The translations under genes and the position numbers were made by a program. The notes under the pieces are model-generated. The model did not search any database. It saw only the letters and a program-made list of their open reading frames with translations, and had not been told where the DNA came from. Positions 50,711 through 61,852 of a stretch of DNA of 64,000 nucleotides are shown here, one piece after another. The stretch lies in contig NC_034414.1 in NCBI RefSeq assembly GCF_002078875.1, positions 36,100,790 to 36,164,789 on the forward strand. The letters are read 5' to 3'. The DNA is from Numida meleagris (lineage: Eukaryota > Chordata > Aves > Galliformes > Numididae). Positions within the stretch are counted from its first letter, which is position 1; the number at the start of each line of letters is the position of its first letter.

Positions 50711-53700
50711 CAGCCGATGTTTGGTATAAATGGCAATTATGATTTCAAATGGTTACGTGTTCTTTTTTTCTTACATGTGTTTACTCATCTCTACCCCGTA
50801 ATTCCAGAGTACAGAAATAGACACTGGCTTAATAGTGGTCAAAAAATTTAAGAAGCAGTGAGATTAGAGAATGCTTTGTACCACCTTTTAAAATACAGTA
50901 CCACATCTCTTGCCTAATATATCCCATTGCAAAAGCTATTGTCCTGTTGGGCAATATGTGGGTGATAGTTATTTTTCTGTGCTTGCTTGCTTTAGTGAAA
51001 TCTGGTTGTTTAACTTTATTTTTTAAGGGACTTTTTCTATAGAGTTTTAGTTTGATGTGTTTCCCTGCACTGAAATAGTATGTGAGAATGGGGATATATA
51101 GGATGTCCACTGAGTATAATAAATACATTCACATAGCTCCCAAAGCTGAAGGGACAAGTTCAGATGTTCCAGGAGGATTAACTTGAGAAGGCCATAAATA
51201 ACACGTACAATGTGCTGTTACATAAATGTAATGACTCTTTAATGATGGGAGTATGTATGTCTTCAGTTGTACGCTAGACCCCCCTTCCCTCCCCTCCCAC
51301 CAATTGGATTCAGAACGCACGGGAAGAATAAGAATCCACAAACTTAAGAATGTGCTCCCTTTTTTTGTGCAGCCCAGAGACATAGGAAGGACTCTGAATA
51401 GGCAAGTGAAGCAGTCCATCCTAAGATGGGAAGTTTTCTGCCTGGGCTGAGATATGTGAGACAGGGATGTCTTTGTGGACAGCAGGTAGAGGAATGCTTG
51501 TCACCTTAGATCATTGAAGCACTGAATTGAAGCATTGAAGAGGAAGAGTGGGACTAGCCCATGTGCAGGTCTTGTTGGCAATGTACTTCTGTTTTTTTTT
51601 TTTCCCTGTCATTTCTAATCTACAGTGAAAATAAAAGCAAGCATTAGATAGTGTTACATGCATACCAGAGCTGTGCACTTCATAGGCTTGTTACTTGTCC
51701 TCTTTAGTCATGCAGATCTGTATTAGACATACAAGTTGTTCCTCTGTAAGTGGAGTAAGGTCATGTTCTGTATGGCTAACTTGCATCATGTATTGCTTGC
51801 TATATATCTGAAAGTTAGACATTGGTTGCATCTTTTTGTCACCGTTTCTTGATAAAAAGGAGTTATTTGCGAGCTTATGTGTTTGCCCTGTATATCTGGG
51901 TTTTTGGAAAGCAGTGATATTCTAGCCTTTAAAAAGTATATATCTGGAATTACATTGAGCTCAGGAATTGTTGTTTTAGTTATTTAAAACTGGAATCTCC
52001 TTGTTCTAGTGAAATTTTTAAAAGGGAATATGAGAAGTATAAAACTTACATATGCTGTGGGATTTCTTCTTGTTTGAGGTATTTTTTTTGTTTTATTTTT
52101 TTGAAGTCAGACTAAATGAGAAGGAAAAACTTTAAAATAGTAACCAGAAAGAATGTTTGTCTTGTCTTCTCCTACAAACTTAATTCTTTGATCAACAATG
52201 CACGATGCTCCTCTGCTTAGCACTCCTTTTCTGTTCTTCTTTCTTACTGTTCTATGAAAGATTTTCAGTGCCTATAACGACTCAGAATTAAAAACACACC
52301 TCTGTGCTTTTCTCCCCCCTCCTGACTTAGTATTTTAGAACTGATTCCCACCATGGTAACCACATATGGCTGTGGAATCATGGCAGACTTGCAGCAGAGG
52401 CACCTAATGACTTGCTGTGCCTGGTATAAATTGCTCAAACAGCATCCTTCCAGGTTTTTCCTCTCAAGGGAGCAAATGCTTTAGAGAGTGACCTTCCTCT
52501 GCCCCAGCACGTCAACCTGGAAAGTTTCTATTTGCTATTGAATTCCTGACAAGTAATAGGCAGTACTTAAACCTACTTAGGACATAAAATGTGAAAGATA
52601 TGTTGCTTTTTCCTTTTAAACCAGCGTGGTTTTCTTTAATATCGCATAAAAAGGACATTGTTTGCATTTCAACTTTTTCTTTGCTTTTTTTTCCCTCTCC
52701 TGTACCAAGGTATCCAAAAAGGCATTTTGTATTTAAATGCCTCTTCTAAAAATAGAAGACACACAATCTCTTTTAGCCATTGTTACCAACTTTCTAATCC
52801 TTGAATTACACAACACTGAAGAGCTCAGTTCCTCTAATTTTGGAGAAACTAATAAGGCGCTCTATGATTTCAAGATAGACCAACGCTAAAGATATTCATT
52901 AAGTAACCATCCTTCTGAAACATCAAATCCATCAATTTTTTTGTTCTAACAGAAAAATAGTTCATTTTATGTCATGATTAAGGAAGCAGACAGACTTTTA
53001 TGACATGCTTTAAGTAATCAGTTGTTCTGATATCTGTTCTGAGCTGAGTCTTGCTACTTGCACTCAGAAGAAATCCCAGAAGTTTTCCATAGTCATTCTT
53101 CTTACTGCAAAATCGGTAATTATTAAGATTCAGGGGACAAAATATCATTAGAAACCAGAAGGAATCTGTATCAGTTGCCCTCTTTTTTTTTTTTAAACTG
53201 AGAAAAATAATGCGCAATTATAGCTAATTACACATAATCCTTAGTAATCCCCCACAGAAAGTACAAATTGTCAAGCCATGCAGTTCTCAGGACTTGAGTT
53301 GCTTACATGTCAACCAGTTTTTCCATTTTTTAAATACTCAGATTAGTACTTTTTTTTTCTTGACTGTCTTATTATTATTTCATGTAGAATATTGGTTAGG
53401 AAGGAACTCCAATCAAGCTGGAAAAGTTAACTAAACATAACCAAAAGTGATCTTTGCCCTTCCCTAGAAAAAGGAACACTTGAGACTTAATGAGACAAGT
53501 CCATTATCTTTGAAGATTTATTTCTCACTCTGGCAAATGGTTCATATAAAAAAAAAAATGCAAAGTATTCACAGATATTTGTTTATGGTTTTAGGGGATA
53601 TATTTGCTCCTTTTGTATTAGGTGTTTGGGAGGGGAATTCCCCCCTCCCTCCCCCGCAAAAGAACTGTGTGACTGTTTATACAAAAACATCGCTTGGTTT

Positions 53701-54954
53701 TGGGTGTATGCTGTGGGTTTGGTGTTTTTTTTTCTGTGTTGTGTGTGTTGTTTGTTTTTTGTTTGTTTGTGTTTTCCCCACAAGTCATGTAGATTAGGAG
53801 ACACTGTAGTAAAAGTGTGCTTCCAGCAAGTTTACTTCTCTAGGGATTAAGTCAACTGTGCAGAAGCTCATTGTGTTCTCGGCCTATCTGTGAAAATGCC
53901 TAGTGTAGAACTGAAAGTTTCTATTCACACCATTTACTCCAAATATTGTAGTTTGGATGAGATTGGTGCTGAAGTGGCTGAATGTTTTGGTAAAAGCATC
54001 TTACATGAAGAAGATGCAATTGAATGCTTTGCACTTGATTGAGTTTCATCTTTTTTTCAAGTCGTTTCTTTATAAGGAAGTAAGCGGCAGTGCAGTTTAC
54101 TTGGAACACACCCATCTGCCAGACAAATGTTTCTTAAAAGTGTGTACATCCTTTCTGTAAAGGCTTGAGGTTTTTTGTTTATCCTGTAGTATTTTTTTCT
54201 TTACCCAGAGAGGGGTTAGTATTAATTAACACCCAAGCAGTATGATCATTTATTATTTTCATTGCAAGGGTCTAAGGCCAATCCTTTTACAGTCAGTAAA
54301 TATTCAAAAAAATTATATATATGAGAGGTTAAAAAGACTCTTGAAGTTTAATTTGTCTGTTTATCACCACTGTTCTCCAAGGCCTGTATTTTATGCACAC
54401 ACCTTTCCAGAGGAAGCTTTACTGCTAATTGAACTTAACCCAGGCCCCTTTGCTTATCTGTCTTCTTTCTCATTCCCATCCTTCACTCTCTTGAGGAGGA
54501 AACTACCGTCAGACTTGGGTTCTTTAAGTCTTTAATCAACAATTTGAGGGGAGTTGAGGGACTTTTAGGGAATGGTACAGGTTTGTCGCAGTACCAAGAA
54601 ATGTAGGACTTAAAAGTTTGAGGAATGCGAAGGCTCTTGGCCTGGCTAGCCCATGCCATCATTAACTGTCCTGTCTTATGGTAGTACAGTTGGCACTCCT
54701 GCCACGTGCTTCCCCTGCTTTGCAGTATACAGTATCTTCTGGTAGGGACGCTTGTATGGGCTCCTAGAGAAACCACCCTGTGGTGCCAGATGACATGATG
54801 CATTTGTTCATGCCTAAGGAATATTAGCAGCAATGACTGGCACGGACCCTTCTGTAATAGGTGCAAGCCTTGGTTTCCACTTGAGCTCCAATGACAGCAA
54901 GTCCTACGACTTTATGTTTTCCCCTTATGTCATATAGCTACTGTGCTGGTGTTA

Positions 54955-54989
54955 GGTGGGGAAAGGTGGGGAAAGGTGGGGAAAAGGGG
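54955..54989 (+). repeat. Three 10-bp tandem repeats forming a G-quadruplex motif
   Basis: GGTGGGGAAA is repeated three times without error (54955-54984), followed by AGGGG. This places four GGGG runs (54958-54961, 54968-54971, 54978-54981, 54986-54989) with loops of 6, 6 and 4 nt, which meets the canonical G-quadruplex pattern with loops of at most 7. No promoter or gene is visible nearby. Confidence 0.9.
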
Positions 54990-55406
54990 AGTGTGTAAAA
55001 TAGCTGGGCCCCGTGTCACTGAGGTCACTGATCTTCTGATTAGACCTGAAATTAAAATTGGGCCTAGCATGAGATTGTCTAGATTGGTAAACGGTGTTGA
55101 ATTACTCTGTTTTAGTTTTGTTCAACTTCTTGGGATTTATGGTCTGTTCCATATGGGTGGCTTGCAGGCTCTGTTTTCAAGACTGCATGCTAAAACAGCT
55201 CAGTCTACAGTTGTCCTAATGATTTACTATTTTACTTAGGTCCTTGTCCATTGAACAATAGCAATCCTCTGGCCAACTGAAAATGGAAAAATGCCTTATT
55301 TTGTCCACCAGTATTATCTGGGAATCCAGTAACAGATGTGAGTTAAAAATGTCTTGATCTCATTGTCACTTTGTAAGGCAAGGGGTGGCTCTGGATACCA
55401 GGACAG

Positions 55407-55440
55407 AGAGGCCAGAAAATTGTCTGTTCTTCTGGCCTCT
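55407..55440. repeat. 11-bp perfect inverted repeat (hairpin)
   Basis: AGAGGCCAGAA (55407-55417) is the exact reverse complement of TTCTGGCCTCT (55430-55440), separated by 12 nt. There is no T-run or other sign that it acts as a regulatory element. Confidence 0.9.
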
Positions 55441-58400
55441 GTTGACGGTGCTGAATTCGCAGCTACTCTGCAGCTCACAATCTTCAGGAAAACAACCTCA
55501 TGCACCACCATGCTTTTGGTCTTTGAGAGGGGACATCACAAGCATTTTAACCATACTCTACACATCAGAGGAGATAACAGAACCATATGATGCTTGGAGT
55601 CAGCAAGAATTTGTAGATTCTGCCATAGATGTCTGTAGCTGGCAGGTGCTAATCCATTGAAACCTCACTCAAGGCTGTGTAAGATTTCCATATGTTTATA
55701 GCACAGCATTGTGGAAGTTTAAGAATTATTGAAAAGCAATAACTATCATGGAATTTAGCAGTACAATTTAGTGATGTTTCCTGGTGAAGCATTCTGTACA
55801 GACCTAGGTGATCTCTGGCATTGCTTCAGTTAGTTAACCATAACTTCTGCTTGAAATTTTTTTCTCTCACAGCAGCCCCAGCTGTTCTATGGCAGGCCAG
55901 TAGTACACAGACACACTGCACAGCCACCTTTTGCCCTCCTCTGTCTTAGTGAGGGGCCCTTCTGCCCAGCTCCAGTGTGAGGCAGAGGGAGCATCTGGCC
56001 CCTTCTGATTTGAAACTTGCTGGGTAACCGATTCCTTATGCAGAATTAAGGATTCTGAAATAGACCTTCATGACAGCAAAGCTTTCATGAGAGGCTTCAA
56101 GAAGTTGACACTGATGCCTTAGAACAGTTGAAAAGAAATAATGACGTGGAATTGAACTAATATAAATAATTTAATGAGAAATCTCTATGCAGTCTCAAAT
56201 ACAGTCATCTTTTGTTCTGAAAATATGTCAATTTCTGGCTATTTTACTAGTGTTGTGGAGCTGGTATAAAGCTCTAGAAAACTTGTACGGTCTTGTCACT
56301 ACAGGAGTACAGAGTTGCATCATTTGAAAAGAATAGCATTTTTTTTAAAGAACAAATCATATAATGTGACACTAGAGGAGGGAAGGAACACTTTATCCTT
56401 ACAGATCATACTATTTTACCTTGACTGTATGTGATTTTAACACTTTGAGTTGACATTTATAGCAAAAATACTGGAAATTCAGTTTTGTGGTGTTGTGGAA
56501 AGGGAATTGAACAAGGCTACCCTGTTGTCCATGTAACTTGAGAAACATCCCTCTAGCTATGTTTAAAGCTTTACTCTCTTTAGAAGAAATAAAAATTCAA
56601 AGTAGACAGATGTTGGCTAATACTAGGTGGCAAAATGTGAATAGCCATGAACGCAATCCTACAAAACAATTAAGGATTCTTGCTGACATTCTTTGCTAGA
56701 ACAGAGTTATTTGCATTGTCAACTTGAAAATAAAATGAGAAGGAACATTTTTTTAAAACCTTTTTGCATGTTTACTATGCATTTAAAATATTTGTTGGGA
56801 ATTGCAAATTGGAACAAAATATGTCCTCAATAATGTTTTTCTGGCTTTAAGGCGATATTTGTATATTCTAAGCTGGGAGGAAATAGAACTAATGTTGTAC
56901 AGTTTGTTTTTTTCCTTAGTTCTCATCTGCTCTCTGGTTGCACTCTAATTTCCATTGTGTTCACTCTGCTATAGAAATTCTTAATGTCAGGAAGGAGATA
57001 TTTACTGGAATACACGAGTCCAGAATTCATCATGATTCAGTGTGAAATCCACTCGCCCTTTGCTCACCACCCCCTCTTGAATTGGAATGAAATGTGCCTT
57101 AAACTGAAGTGAAATACATCACATGCAGCAACAGTGGGCCCTTGCTTCGCCTCTATTCCTGGTGTGAAATCGATACACTATCTTTCCTCCTGACCTGTTC
57201 TGTGACCTCCATTGCAGCTTTCATGCTGAACAGCAATTGCTTTGAACAGTCTGGGTCTGCCACAGCTCACAAATGGTTCTCAGCTTCTGTCTAAAACTGG
57301 TGCTGATAACAAAGGCTTGATTTTAAATAATGTCATTGTAGTCATCTCCTAATTATGAATTACATGAAAGTGCATGGTCTTCTATTATTAAACATTTTCA
57401 ACAGCATGTACAGTACACAGGAAGCCAGAATGACTCCATACTGAGAGGATGCGGGAGTTTTATTCCTAAATGTATCTGGTAAAGTTTGTTGTGATGGCAG
57501 ACAAGAAATACAGCAAATACTTCACAAGACTGTTTGTGCTATTTTTAAGTGGAAACACTTTCTCTTTTACTTCATCACTTGCTAATGTGATACCAGTTTT
57601 TTATGCTAACACTTGAATTTTCAGAGGAAAAATATACTGAGCGATGTATGCACTCAGAGGAAGGGAACTATTTATTGAACAAAGATGTTTTAAAGCTGTT
57701 GCAAAACTAAGCAAAAGCCAATCCTTTGCCTAAAAAGAAAAATCAAAACTGAAGAAAATTCATTCAAAATCTCTGATTATTAAATAATATGAATCAGGGA
57801 AAATAACTTAAATGATTTTTAGTGTGATTTGCTAGAAAATTACTGAAAGCAAAGAGGAATTGAAGATATAATGAGCATTTATGCTTGTATCAAGATGTCT
57901 ATTGTGCTATTAGCTAGATTACTTCAATAGTCTCTACTGGCTTTGAAATTAAGAAGCTACCTGAACTGCTGGATAAGCATTCTTTTTTTTTTTTTTTCAA
58001 AATGTTGAGCTAAGAAACAGGATATCTTCAGATTTGTTACTTAATAAATCTCTTTTAATGGAGTATTCCTCTGCTGTTCTCCTAAAAATGAAAATGTCAC
58101 AGTAGCTGAAGTAAAAACCAGCTTTTAACTTAATATAGTTTACTAAGCATTACTAAATCCTGTGTGATGATAAATGTACTGTCTGGTTTTTACTTATTTA
58201 TTAAACTGTTTACAATGAAACTATCCTTAGTAAGTTGGAATATTGCTTTATATACCCTCTTTAACAGTACTTAACTGTATAAATCAAGTACTTTCATTGC
58301 CCCTTCATTTATTCATTCCAGCTGTTACCAGCTTAGATTTCTTGCGTCACCAGAATCTGGGAAAGAAAGATGCCTGTATAACACAAAGAAGCATAAGAGT

Positions 58401-60159
58401 GGTTGTGAATCATTGGTGTCAGATTAAGTAGTATGTTAATGAAATAATGTCCTTTTGTTAAGATATATCTGTTTGGAACACCCTCCAGTGTTTTACCATT
58501 ATCATCACCTTTGTTTGAACTTAAGGTGAATAAAACTTATTACATTTCCAAAATGGAAACATATCATTGGAACGTAGTTGTTCAAAACCTATTTAATGAT
58601 GCGGTATTGCTGTCTAGTAGCAGTATATTTACCAAGTAAGTCAAACTGTTGCAAGGATTCTCCTAAAACATGCCCAGCTGGGCTCCTAAGAATCAGAAAA
58701 CTGCGAATCCAAAATAAATTAACAGGTGGCACTGCTGAGAAGCCTTTTCTATTTCTTGCTCCTTCTAAGCATGTTTAAATGCTTTTTTTTTTTTTTGAAG
58801 TTCTACTGCATTTTTCTTCAAGGCTTTCAGTGCCACCAGCTGTTTTCTTTCCATTAATACATTTAGATTGCCTTATGGTTTTGCTCATTGTTGTTCATGA
58901 AGAGGTGTATCTTCCAAGAAAAAAAAAAAGCCTGTCAGAATAGGTGCATGTCACCAGTAGGCAATCAGGAGTTTGTATATTTCAACAGTAGTCGCAGAGA
59001 CACAGTTACTCCTTTGCATGAACACCATTGTTTTGACTTCTGAGTGACATCTATGGTTTTCTGCATAACTCTGGTCTTCTTTTCATCAATTTTAAATAGA
59101 TCCCTTTTTGTTAAACTTACTTAAAACATGTTGTGCTCTAAAATGTTTAGTGGAATATTATGAAATAGGTATGCATACAAGAGTGTAGTTTCAAGGAATA
59201 TTGCCGTCCACTTATCTGCAAAAAAAAAAAACCAAACAAACCCAAACCTGCACAATTTGATATACTTGCTTATACTATTGCAAGAATGTCATGTTTACTG
59301 CCTCAGGATGGAAAGTGCACTTGCCAAACAAGAGAGTATTTTTGTTGCTGAAGAGTCAATTCCTGTCCAGATGTGTGCCTGTGAGTGGTGGGCATGCGTA
59401 TATGTGCAAATGTAGTACTATAGCCTTGAGTTCAGAAACTGCAAAACCTTAAGCTCCAAGTAGGCAAAGTAGAACATTTTTCTGTGTTACCATTGCTGCT
59501 GTTTCTTTGTAAAGTCCTACAACAAAATTGTTCAAGAATCACTCTTTTCCCTCGAAAGAGGGGCAAGATCAACAATAAAGCTCTCCCATTCATAGGAATT
59601 ATGTTTTAGTGATGAGAGATTTATGTTAAAAGTCTATAATACTTAAAATATTTTTTGAAGCAACCACAATAGTGTGCTAACCTAAAAATAAAGTGGAGAG
59701 TATTTCTCACTTTTCTTGTTTTGTTGGAATACTCCCAAACAGCATTTTACAAACATTTAAACATTCAACTCCCTTAAGCCAGAGAGTGTTTCTATTGTTA
59801 TTGTGAGCTTGAACAAGTAATATAGGGTACGTTCCCTCCAATGAATTGTTGTGCAACAAGACTTGATGTTAATTCTACCTTTCCCAAAATCTGATACCTA
59901 GTAATTTATCTTCTAAATAATACTCCTGAGTACTAAACCTGAAATGTTTTGGCTTCAGACCAAGTCAAACTTCAGGAAGCTTATTCTCAGGAGCATATTC
60001 CCTACCTATGTAAATTTAATTGCTCTAATGAATAGAATACACATGTCAAGATATTACTCATGAATTTTTACCTGTTTACTTTTGTTCCTGAAACAGAAAC
60101 ATAAAAATGACATTCTCAAGCTCACAAAAATGTTTCTTTTTAAGAGGCACATTCCTTTT

Positions 60160-60177
60160 AAAAAAAAAAAAAAAAAA
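60160..60177. repeat. A18 run followed by GA-rich tract
   Basis: Eighteen A are followed by gagagagag and a short G-rich stretch. It is a simple sequence with no polyadenylated gene copy recognised upstream. Confidence 0.9.
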
Positions 60178-60322
60178 GAGAGAGAGAAAAGGGGGGAAAA
60201 GTATAGAGTTGTATATTCTGAGATATTGTTCTGCTGAGCTGGAGAAATCTCATTCTCTGAGATGTCTGAAAAACTTTAATACTTACGTGCATCAGGATGA
60301 AATGTTTGCCTCCATGTTCTAG

Positions 60323-60625
60323 AGAGCTCAGCACAATATCTCTTTATGCCTTGTTGCCCTAGGAGGTCCTGTCAGCAGAAATGTATGTTTTCATCCACTG
60401 CACAAATCCAGATCCACCATCAAAAACTACTACATGAAGCACCAAAGACTTGGACTCAGCAGGTCCATAACGTCAATAGTCAGATTTTTTCCATTCATCC
60501 TTATGTGGGGAAATGAAAACTACAGTCCTATTCTGGATTATGGACTGATGATTTCATTTACACTTACAGGCCTTGTTCTACTCCTAATTCTGTTCTTTCA
60601 CATGAATGGCAAAATTTTTGTTTGA
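60323..60625 (+). other. 101-codon open frame with hydrophobic C-terminal segment, unrecognised
   Basis: Between the stop at 60320-60322 and the TGA at 60623-60625 the plus frame is open. The first ATG is at 60434, giving 63 residues. Near the C-terminus, LMISFTLTGLVLLLILFFHM would be a convincing membrane segment, and a shorter hydrophobic stretch (IVRFFPFILMW) precedes it. I recognise no family and see no promoter or convincing splice acceptor. It could be a terminal exon, an old pseudogene or chance. I would not annotate it as a gene without transcript or conservation support. Confidence 0.15.
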
Positions 60626-60984
60626 ACATTTAAAAACAAAGCTTAAAACACACCAACAGTATTTCACTTATTCTGGTAATGGTATGAGATTAAAACTTAC
60701 TTCAAAGTATTTTTAATCTGTTTCTAATAAAACATTAATGCTTTATGAAAATAAAAAACATAGTTAAATTTTTAAGGGAAATAAGGGCGACCCCTGTACT
60801 TTAAAAGAATATTTTTCTAATTTATCATAATTTTCTTAGCAATTTTTTTTTTTTTGGAGGGGAGTATGGGCTAGAGGAGGGCAGGCATGATTTTTTTTTT
60901 TCCTGTCAAAAGCTTCTGAAACGTCCCTCATTTAAAGTTTCTTCAAAACATTCTATGTGCTTGTGAACTGTAAAAGGAGGAATA

Positions 60985-61600
60985 AGGTGGCAGAAGCTCA
61001 CTTCTGCATAGATTTCTAGAGATTAGAAGAAATCGAGAGACTTCTGAGGCACCTCACTGAGCTAACAGGCAGCATAATAGCAAATGATTCATTGCTGACA
61101 GATGAAAAGTAGTGCATGTCGGGGGAAAAACAATTTGAACTACTCATACACATTGCTGGGTTCTAAATTAACTATAACCTAGAGTACAGCTCAGTGGAAA
61201 ATCTTTGTGTTAGTGTGCAACACTAAACAACAAACGAAGTCTTCAGCTTTATTGAGGGTTGGGGTAGAAAATGATATTGAAAATGTGTCTAATGATTCTG
61301 TAGTGTGGACGTTACAGCAAATATATTGTGATATGTAAATTGATAGAATGACATCACTTTAATATATTCAGTTCTGATTACTAAATTAAGATGTAACAAG
61401 AATAGAGCTAATCTGAAGCTATAAGGATTATGTCTTTAACGTGAGGAAGCTGAAGAGATTGGGTGTTAAGAGAAATAGATGAGGAAAGGAAGGCATACAA
61501 AATACAAATGGAATGCTCCTGTTTTACTATGTGAGAAGTAAGAGGATATAAAATGAAATTACATCGTAATAATTTAGGAATACTAAAATGTATTTAAACT
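60985..61600 (+). mobile_element. Ancient CR1/L3-like LINE relic
   Basis: The sequence follows the order of an old reptile-type CR1 ORF2. First comes 'gatgaaaagtagtgcatgtc', then 'acacattgctgggttctaaa' and 'ttaactataacc'. Later come 'gctgaagagattgggtgtta', 'atacaaaatacaaatggaat' and 'aagaggatataaaatgaaat'. Many substitutions and deletions leave no reading frame. It is much more decayed than any other CR1 here. The ends are approximate, and the identification rests on remembered consensus wording rather than an alignment. Confidence 0.6.
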
Positions 61601-61762
61601 CCCTCTCCAATACCAAAGGATGGATTCTTGAATCTCATTGCCCTCTACATCTTTAATATCAAAAAATGTAGAAAGTCTCGGAAAATATTTGATATCTCTT
61701 GAAGTATTGAGGACATTCACCACTTCAGCAGGGGATGGTCCCCTAACTGGGGGATGGACCAA

Positions 61763-61852
61763 AGCTGGGGATTCAAGACCTCACTTCAATTCTGTCTAGT
61801 ACTGACCTGCTTTGTGACCTTGGACTTCGATTCAGTTTTTCTCAGCTGCAGA
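61763..61852 (+). mobile_element. Probable MIR-type SINE relic
   Basis: 'ggggattcaagacctcactt' is followed by 'gacctgctttgtgaccttgg' and 'cagtttttctcagctgcaga'. The order and spacing match the MIR core ('gtgtgaccttgg' then 'tcagtttcctcatctg'). It is diverged and lacks clear ends. Confidence 0.45.

Larger units (their letters stand above)
44818..60322. other. AT-rich non-coding DNA, no gene recognised
   Basis: T/G-rich until about 59 kb, then more balanced or A/C-rich. I see no CR1 terminus in these 15 kb, an unusually long CR1-free stretch for this window. Listed separately are microsatellites, a G-quadruplex motif and a hairpin. The 127-codon minus-strand frame at 54483-54866 begins at TTG and has no recognised motif. 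Confidence 0.5.

Noticed and set aside
54483..54866. 127-codon minus-strand frame as a gene
   Set aside because: It starts at TTG, not ATG, has no recognised motif, promoter or splice context, and lies in a slightly GC-rich patch where stop codons are rarer.
54483..54990. Retroviral LTR around 54.5-55 kb
   Set aside because: No TG...CA-bounded pair, primer binding site or internal coding region was found.
55407..55440. Hairpin as a transcription terminator or microRNA
   Set aside because: The 11-bp stem is too short for a microRNA precursor, and intrinsic terminators do not apply in a vertebrate genome.
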